The notes beneath the pieces were generated by a model, which was not told the DNA's origin, made no database searches, and saw only the letters and a list, made by a program, of their open reading frames with translations. Source: JACQGD01 sp045628725 (lineage in GTDB: Bacteria > Patescibacteriota > Saccharimonadia > Saccharimonadales > Saccharimonadaceae). From it: 11,875 nt of DNA. Positions 1 through 4,906 of this stretch are shown piece by piece (the stretch's first letter is position 1; every line of letters begins with the position of its first letter). The DNA is taken from contig JAZQPT010000068.1 of assembly GCA_045628725.1 (NCBI GenBank), forward strand, positions 1 to 11,875, read 5' to 3'. The position numbers and the translations under genes are program-made.

Positions 1-2624
1 CTGTTCGGATGCAGTGCCCGGTCAAACGCTTGCTCGGGCGTCCATAATCGTGAACGACCTCCGATTTTTATCTTTACATCACGTCCTTCAAATTCAGGGA
101 ATGAATATGGAATATAATCAAGCTGATCTTGAGCAAAAAGAAGTCTTACTTGATTATTGTAATACTCTACAGGTATAGCCATGCGCTCACCTGCATTTGC
201 GGCTATCGTTATAACATCGGGCGAGTAACGCTGTATCTCTTGATATTCATTATCGTCTATAATATCCGCGACAATAGTCGGATCAATATATTCATTCAAA
301 TCTTGCAGCGTAGTGATCGTTTCGGGAATTTGTGTTTTTAATGTTTCGGCCAATTCGTATACTTTTTTCTCGATAGCGAGATTAAAATCAACCTTGTGCT
401 CTTGGTATCGAACTTCGTTTACCTGTTTGCAAAATGCAGCAATATTTTGCGGTAAATCTTTTTTACGTGTCATTGATTTTTCAAAAAGTGATTCTATCAT
501 ATAGTCGCGTAGTTCGACCGACGGCACCGTGTTAATGCGTTCCCTATTGTCAATAAATTGCCCATCAAAATATAAGCCCTGTTTAGCAGTAATTGAACCC
601 CAGTTATCCATATCGTATCCGCTCACTGCATAAGTACATCGATGCGGTGCATGGGCCTCTAGCTGTTTTCTTGTGACTACTGTAGGCGAGGTAATATAGC
701 GATTTGTATAGAGCGTCTCTGCTCTATACGTCTGTAAATTCCACGGCGCACCAATAAGTAGCGCACCTTTGCCGGCTGCACTGCCACTTTGCATATGTCG
801 CTTATCACCCCTTATGTCAATGTAGCTTTCCCTGCCTAGTCTGACAAAAACTTCATCAGCCCCCGTAATCAAGCACGCAATCATCGCCTCTTTTTCTTTC
901 GGGTCAGTAGCTTCACAAAGCGCTGCTGGATCCATACCTTCAGCCTTGCATATTGTCATAAATCGATTCAGTGCACGTTCGAATTTAGGTAGAACAATAC
1001 CTTTTTGCACTAATTCACTTTGTTTACGACTTGGTGAACTCGCCCATACAAAAACATTGAATGCATGTATAGGATCCGACGATGAATCATTTGGAACGAC
1101 TGTCCGCCACCCTTCCTGACCACTGCTCACCGAAACAATTCCTTGTGCCTGCTGCACCGAAGTAAGCGCCGCCATCTTAATCTTTATGTTTGGGAATTCC
1201 GCTTCGTACTCTGCCGATTCAATAAACGATCTGGCGTAACTTGCATCTAACGAACAGTGACTCATTTTGATGCCGATATCCGTCAAATTATTATCATTAT
1301 CAAATGCCCCATATCTGCGCAAACGAGCTTGAGATCGTTCAATTTCAGCCTGACTAGGACGGTCTGGAAACGGCAACGAATCGAATGTTTCATTAATCAA
1401 CGCTATTTGCAAAATACAGTCATCAAGCTGCATCGTAAGAATATCTGGGTCGTCATATTCGCGCAACGCTTCAAACGAAGGAATCTTTGGATAGTCATCC
1501 ATCTTTGACCCAAAGATAACAGCTCCGTCTTCTGTACGACCAGTGCGACCAGCCCTTTGTTTGTTTTTTGCCTGCGACGCAGGTCTTTCCGTTAATGTCT
1601 TTACCCCGTCAATCAATATCATAGCTCGTTCAAATCCAGGATTGATCACGATTGGGACGTCGGGCGTGACACCCATCTCTCCGACATTTGTACTATAGAT
1701 CGTTCGCGTGCCTCGACTCTTATCAAATACCTGCTGCTGCTGCTCTTTCGTCTGTTCACCATGCAGCGGCAAGGCATTCGTAGCGCTCAGGTTTGACATC
1801 TTGCGCATTGCTTTTCCCATTACGCTACCGATGTTTTTGCGTCCTGTCAAAAATATCATCGTATCATTATTAGGCGCGTATTTAACAATATCATCAATCA
1901 AACTTTCACCAGGTTCAATATTATGAATAGTATGTTGCCGATTTTTAATTTCGATAATTGGCGCCGGTTTGCCGTCTTTATCGGGGAACATATTAGCTAC
2001 CTTTTCCGTGTTCATAGTAGCGCTCGATAATACCATTTTTATACCATGCTTCGCGCACAGTGCAGTCAGAATGTCCGCATTGGTCTCGCGCAGATGCCAT
2101 TCGTCAGGCATCATTATTGAACCTTTGAAAACTTCAAGATTGTTAAGTATCCAGCGGGACGCTTTACCATGAGTTGCTTCGATAATTTTATTTTCTTTAT
2201 GAAGATCCGAATCATCACCTGTGGCATAGCCAGTAATATGATCGGCTGAGTTTGGTTCACCATTAGCGTAGGCCATCTCTTGACGCACACGAAAGCAGGC
2301 GTTTCGCGCTAATAAAATACGCGGTTGCGTCTGAATGATTAACCTCTCGGGATCAGCCTCATGTAGCATCTGCACGCTTTGGGTTGTCTTGCCTGATCCA
2401 GTATCGCCAGACAATATCACAACTGGATCATCACCTAGTACTGTCCGCACAAATTCATCACGGTGGCGGGCTGCGGGAATAGATCGATTTCCGTACGTAT
2501 AATTTTGTGCAGCCGGGACTAGTACTTCATTGCCGTCCACCTGAATCCTTTGGTCGGGCCACGGGCGTGTTGAGTCGAAATTATCTAAGCTATCTCCCAC
2601 ACCAACCCATGATTCTTTGGACAC
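1..2624 (-). CDS. DEAH-box (HrpA-like) ATP-dependent helicase, N-terminal part, 3' end outside window
   Basis: The frame is open from a GTG at 2624 to the window edge (874 codons plus 2 bases). All superfamily 2 DEAH motifs are visible: Walker A GDTGSGKTT (residues 73-81), motif Ia QTQPRILLAR (98-107), motif II as DEWH (174-177), motif III SAT (201-203), motif IV around MIFLTGRKNI (256-265), motif V YSTNVGEMGVT (310-320) and motif VI QRAGRTGR (356-363). An HA2/winged-helix-like segment follows (about 400-470). In this family the core hydrolyses NTP to translocate on and unwind RNA, or in some members DNA. Residues from about 480 on are unassigned. The start is chosen because AGGAGG lies 9 nt before GTG; an in-frame ATG at 2645 lies upstream of that site. 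Odd point: motif II has Trp instead of Ala, and the residue before it is Pro. The family call is firm; the substrate is unknown. Confidence 0.88.
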   Translation of the reverse strand, partial: MSKESWVGVGDSLDNFDSTRPWPDQRIQVDGNEVLVPAAQNYTYGNRSIPAARHRDEFVRTVLGDDPVVILSGDTGSGKTTQSVQMLHEADPERLIIQTQPRILLARNACFRVRQEMAYANGEPNSADHITGYATGDDSDLHKENKIIEATHGKASRWILNNLEVFKGSIMMPDEWHLRETNADILTALCAKHGIKMVLSSATMNTEKVANMFPDKDGKPAPIIEIKNRQHTIHNIEPGESLIDDIVKYAPNNDTMIFLTGRKNIGSVMGKAMRKMSNLSATNALPLHGEQTKEQQQQVFDKSRGTRTIYSTNVGEMGVTPDVPIVINPGFERAMILIDGVKTLTERPASQAKNKQRAGRTGRTEDGAVIFGSKMDDYPKIPSFEALREYDDPDILTMQLDDCILQIALINETFDSLPFPDRPSQAEIERSQARLRRYGAFDNDNNLTDIGIKMSHCSLDASYARSFIESAEYEAEFPNIKIKMAALTSVQQAQGIVSVSSGQEGWRTVVPNDSSSDPIHAFNVFVWASSPSRKQSELVQKGIVLPKFERALNRFMTICKAEGMDPAALCEATDPKEKEAMIACLITGADEVFVRLGRESYIDIRGDKRHMQSGSAAGKGALLIGAPWNLQTYRAETLYTNRYITSPTVVTRKQLEAHAPHRCTYAVSGYDMDNWGSITAKQGLYFDGQFIDNRERINTVPSVELRDYMIESLFEKSMTRKKDLPQNIAAFCKQVNEVRYQEHKVDFNLAIEKKVYELAETLKTQIPETITTLQDLNEYIDPTIVADIIDDNEYQEIQRYSPDVITIAANAGERMAIPVEYYNNQVRLLFAQDQLDYIPYSFPEFEGRDVKIKIGGRSRLWTPEQAFDRALHPN

Positions 2625-2633
2625 TAAAATGCT

Positions 2634-2639
2634 CCTCCT
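2634..2639 (-). promoter_or_regulatory. Strong ribosome binding site of the helicase gene
   Basis: AGGAGG on the minus strand sits 9 nt before the GTG at 2624. It decides the start in favour of GTG over the in-frame ATG at 2645, because the ATG lies upstream of this site and has no good Shine-Dalgarno sequence of its own. Confidence 0.75.
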
Positions 2640-2680
2640 AGCCATTCTAGATAGCCGTAAATACACCCTCTTCTAATGCC

Positions 2681-2693
2681 AATATACACTATA
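2681..2693 (-). promoter_or_regulatory. Possible -10 region of the helicase gene
   Basis: Two overlapping -10-like hexamers are readable on the minus strand, TATAGT (2688-2693) and TATATT (2681-2686), just downstream of the rplY hairpin. No good -35 box is seen at the usual distance for either. A start here would give a leader of roughly 50 nt carrying the Shine-Dalgarno site. The region is AT-rich, so a chance match is plausible. Confidence 0.3.
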
Positions 2694-2718
2694 CAGAAAG
2701 TATTTTATATATCGAATT

Positions 2719-2755
2719 ATTAAATAATGCCGTAGAAAACACGGCATTATTTAAT
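2719..2755 (-). terminator. 15-bp perfect hairpin after rplY, probable intrinsic terminator
   Basis: The arms ATTAAATAATGCCGT (2719-2733) and ACGGCATTATTTAAT (2741-2755) are exact reverse complements around a 7-nt loop. The GC-rich core GCCGT/ACGGC lies next to the loop and the base of the stem is A/T-rich, so either strand ends in a T-containing arm. It begins 22 nt after the rplY stop, on the helicase-proximal side. The likely role is termination of rplY and insulation of the helicase gene. There is no long uninterrupted U tract, so attenuation or RNA processing remains possible. Confidence 0.7.
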
Positions 2756-2777
2756 TTAATAAGAATTAAGTTTTTAC

Positions 2778-3509
2778 TTATTTATTGGCGTCAACATTTG
2801 ACTGCTTCGGCTCGTCCTGTAGTTTTCCGCCAGGGTTCGTCTCTTCTGCTTGAGTGTTCTGTGGTGTATCGCTACCGTTCACAGATTCAACGTCAGCTTC
2901 GTCTTCGGCATCGCCACCAGCTGCATCGTTCGCAGCCTGAAGCGCACTTGGCTCGTAGACATTTGCGACGACAAGCTCAAGGTCCTGTTCAAGGTCGGCA
3001 TATTCAACACCCTTTGGCAACGTAATATCACCAAGCGTTAACTTATCTTCTGCTGATTCAAGGCTAGCTATGGAAAGCTCAAGAGATTCTGGAAGTGAAG
3101 CTGGCTTTGCTTTAATCATAACGTGTTCGATAGCCTGCAATACAACAAGTCCTGCTTTTTCGGCTTCGCTCTCGCCTTGACCTACCAAATGAATTGGCAC
3201 TTCTGCGGTAATGATGTCGTTTTGCTTGATAGCATGGAACGACACGTGTCGTAGTTGATGTCGCACTGGATCAATATCCACGTCCTTAATCATTGCAAGC
3301 AGTTTCTTGCCATTTAGCGTCAAGTTTACTGGTGAGTGCTTTCCAGCCGCACGTGTAATCTTGGTTGTTTCTACAACTGAGGACTGTGTGCTCACAGGTT
3401 CAGCGTCGCCACCATACACAACACTTGGAACAAATCCTTCGTGTCGTAGATTTGCAACTTTTTTACCTGTAGCTGTCCGTTCGTCTAGTTTCAATGTAAT
3501 ATCATTCAT
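2778..3509 (-). CDS. rplY: 50S ribosomal protein L25, CTC/TL5 (general stress protein) form
   Basis: The product is a 5S rRNA-binding protein of the large ribosomal subunit. From the chosen start (243 aa) it has an N-terminal L25 domain (about 1-92, opening MNDITLKLDERTATGKK, then FVPSVVYGG). A TL5-type beta-rich C-terminal domain follows (about 98-186, with TAEVPIHLVGQ and GDITLPKGV). The last ~57 residues are a low-complexity tail rich in Ala, Asp, Glu, Asn and Gln, probably disordered. Another ATG at 3527 would add six residues (MTGEVE). I prefer 3509 because AGGAG lies 8 nt before it and the L25 domain begins there. The gene is transcribed away from dedA from a promoter with an extended -10 box, and ends 22 nt before a hairpin terminator. 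The two-domain architecture is typical of CTC proteins; the acidic extension varies between lineages. Confidence 0.93.
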   Translation of the reverse strand: MNDITLKLDERTATGKKVANLRHEGFVPSVVYGGDAEPVSTQSSVVETTKITRAAGKHSPVNLTLNGKKLLAMIKDVDIDPVRHQLRHVSFHAIKQNDIITAEVPIHLVGQGESEAEKAGLVVLQAIEHVMIKAKPASLPESLELSIASLESAEDKLTLGDITLPKGVEYADLEQDLELVVANVYEPSALQAANDAAGGDAEDEADVESVNGSDTPQNTQAEETNPGGKLQDEPKQSNVDANK

Positions 3510-3517
3510 TTCTACTT

Positions 3518-3522
3518 CTCCT
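3518..3522 (-). promoter_or_regulatory. Ribosome binding site that sets the rplY start
   Basis: AGGAG on the minus strand, 8 nt before the ATG at 3509 and inside the reading frame that would start at 3527. It supports the shorter L25 protein, which begins exactly where the conserved domain begins. Confidence 0.7.
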
Positions 3523-3548
3523 GTCATTGGTCGTTGGTAGTCCTATAT

Positions 3549-3557
3549 AGTATAACA
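3549..3557 (-). promoter_or_regulatory. rplY promoter, extended -10 box
   Basis: TGTTATACT on the minus strand combines a TGn extension with TATACT (3549-3554). No clear -35 hexamer is seen 16-18 nt upstream, which is tolerated by extended -10 promoters. The predicted start near 3542 gives a leader of about 33 nt that contains the Shine-Dalgarno site. Confidence 0.5.
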
Positions 3558-3575
3558 TTTTCACTTCATATCAGC

Positions 3576-3609
3576 ACGGCGGATATTGCGTGACGGCGGA
3601 TATTGCGTG
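3576..3609. repeat. Perfect 17-bp tandem direct repeat upstream of dedA
   Basis: The unit ACGGCGGATATTGCGTG occurs twice back to back (3576-3592 and 3593-3609) with no mismatch. It ends 1 nt before the -10-like box of dedA, between the divergent rplY and dedA starts. Each copy holds a -35-like TTGCGT; only the first (3586-3591) has plausible spacing (19 nt) to the -10 box. The repeat may be a recent slippage duplication or a pair of protein-binding sites. Confidence 0.95.
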
Positions 3610-3610
3610 C

Positions 3611-3616
3611 TAAAAT
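3611..3616 (+). promoter_or_regulatory. dedA -10 box, probably leaderless transcript
   Basis: TAAAAT ends 7 nt before the ATG at 3624, so initiation at the normal distance would fall at or next to the A of the start codon. There is no Shine-Dalgarno sequence before the ATG. Together these point to a leaderless mRNA. Confidence 0.45.
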
Positions 3617-3623
3617 AGATACT

Positions 3624-4337
3624 ATGTTAGATTCTCTATTACCTACGCTATCAGTTTTTAGCGCAATTCCAGGACTCGATTTGATCGAAATTATATCAAC
3701 AGCTGGCTGGATTGCCGTTATCGCGGTTATTTTTGCCGAATCCGGTCTGCTCATCGGGTTCTTTTTACCCGGCGACAGCCTCTTATTCACCTCTGGTTTC
3801 TTGGTGTATAGCGGTGTTTTAAATATTAACATTCACCTATTCGTATTCTTACTATTCCTAGCTGCTGTCATTGGCGACAATGTCGGCTATACGTTTGGTC
3901 GGCGCGTTGGTCGTAAATTATTTACACGCCCAGACTCTAAGTTCTTTAAACAAGAAAACATCGAAGTAGCCCAAAAATTCTACGACAAGCACGGTGGCAA
4001 AACAGTTATTATCGCTCGTTTTATTCCATTTGTCCGAACATTTGCGCCTGTCGTTGCGGGTGTTGGCAAGATGGATTATAAAAAGTTCCTTATATATAAC
4101 CTTATCGGTGGTTTTTTATGGGCCGTTGGTATTACCTATGCTGGCTATTATCTTGGCGCCCTGTTTACTCGTATGGGGATTGATATTGATCACGTTCTTT
4201 TACCGATTATCGCACTTATCCTTCTTGTATCGCTGCTACCGCCAATCATTCATATCATGAGAGACAAAAAGCAACGAGACTCACTGCTTGCGTTATCTAA
4301 AAAGCAAATCGACACACTGTTTCGTCGCAATAAATAA
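3624..4337 (+). CDS. DedA-family integral membrane protein (SNARE-associated/VTT domain)
   Basis: The 237-aa product matches the DedA family in order. A hydrophobic N-terminal segment leads into FAESGLLIGFFLPGDSLL (residues 38-55) with the conserved acidic Glu39 and the F-x-PGD motif. Next come GDNVGYTFGRRVGRKLF (84-100), ARFIPFVRTFAPVVAGVGKM (131-150) with the family's two conserved arginines (132 and 138), and YNLIGGFLWA (158-167). A final transmembrane helix lies at about 191-212, with a basic cytoplasmic tail. Family members are inner-membrane proteins needed for envelope homeostasis; some are implicated in recycling undecaprenyl phosphate or flipping phospholipids. The substrate here cannot be read from sequence. 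A TTG codon at 3603 would extend the frame by seven codons but lies inside the tandem repeat, so I choose ATG 3624. The gene converges on the methyltransferase with 1 bp between stop codons. Confidence 0.9.
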   Translation: MLDSLLPTLSVFSAIPGLDLIEIISTAGWIAVIAVIFAESGLLIGFFLPGDSLLFTSGFLVYSGVLNINIHLFVFLLFLAAVIGDNVGYTFGRRVGRKLFTRPDSKFFKQENIEVAQKFYDKHGGKTVIIARFIPFVRTFAPVVAGVGKMDYKKFLIYNLIGGFLWAVGITYAGYYLGALFTRMGIDIDHVLLPIIALILLVSLLPPIIHIMRDKKQRDSLLALSKKQIDTLFRRNK

Positions 4338-4338
4338 A

Positions 4339-4902
4339 CTATTTAGATACAGTACACGCTAATACATACGCAGGTGGAATATTTTTCCATTCGCGGATTA
4401 TAGCTACTGTATCAAAGTGATTTATAAACAACCCCTTTTTTAGTAGAGTATATTGAAACGTAACAAATACACCGTTTGGCCGCAGGACCGCTCTCGCCCT
4501 ATCTAATATCGCCTGCGACTGCTTACTTGGCAGTGACGCAAATGGTAGCCCCGATACAATATAGTCGACTTGCGGGGACAATCCGTAGTAACGCAGTATG
4601 CCATCGACGTCTTCGGCAGTTCCATTATGTATATAGATATTTTTCTCGTGCCCATACTTTTGCCGTAGCGTTTCACAAAAAACGGCATTGAATTCGATCA
4701 AAACTATCGTCGTCTTTTCTTGACGGCGCACAAGCAGTTCTTTGGTAAAGCTGCCGGTACCTGGACCAAATTGGACAATTAACTTTGCGGTAGAAAAATC
4801 AATTGGATCGATCATCTTTTTTGCGAGAAACCGCGAACTAGGCAGTATAGCCCCGACTGTTCGGATGTTCTTTATATACTGTAAGGTAAATTGCCCGTTC
4901 AC
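4339..4902 (-). CDS. SAM-dependent methyltransferase, phospholipid N-methyltransferase (PmtA)-like
   Basis: The 187-aa product is a class I Rossmann methyltransferase. Features typical of the PmtA/KsgA-like group are visible. RTVGAILPSSRFLAKKM (residues 14-30) is the N-terminal substrate-gating motif. QFGPGTG (44-50) is the SAM-binding motif I, with Gln where Glu is usual. The acidic strand end LIE (68-70), SGLPF (117-121) as motif IV, and NIPPAYV (174-180) near the C terminus follow. PmtA enzymes methylate the phosphatidylethanolamine head group; related rRNA adenine dimethyltransferases share motif I but normally have N-L/I-P-Y at motif IV, so the lipid-type assignment is favoured. No transmembrane helix is seen. 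The start is GTG at 4902, 4 nt after the uvrA stop, with no ATG start in frame upstream and no clear Shine-Dalgarno site. It therefore probably depends on read-through from uvrA and translational coupling. Confidence 0.75.
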   Translation of the reverse strand: MNGQFTLQYIKNIRTVGAILPSSRFLAKKMIDPIDFSTAKLIVQFGPGTGSFTKELLVRRQEKTTIVLIEFNAVFCETLRQKYGHEKNIYIHNGTAEDVDGILRYYGLSPQVDYIVSGLPFASLPSKQSQAILDRARAVLRPNGVFVTFQYTLLKKGLFINHFDTVAIIREWKNIPPAYVLACTVSK

Positions 4903-4906
4903 ATCG

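Noticed and set aside
706..729. Perfect 9-bp inverted repeat (GTATAGAGC / GCTCTATAC, 6-nt loop) inside the helicase gene
   Set aside because: It lies within well-supported coding sequence, and about one such match is expected by chance in a window of this size.
129..2172. Several short plus-strand reading frames across 129-2172
   Set aside because: They are antisense to the continuous helicase frame, which carries all the DEAH motifs in order; none shows a domain or ribosome binding site.
2625..2645. In-frame ATG at 2645 as helicase start
   Set aside because: The only strong Shine-Dalgarno sequence lies downstream of it, at good spacing for the GTG at 2624. The ATG cannot be fully excluded.
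3603..3623. TTG start of dedA seven codons upstream
   Set aside because: It falls inside the 17-bp tandem repeat and ahead of the -10 box; ATG 3624 fits the promoter and the family N terminus.
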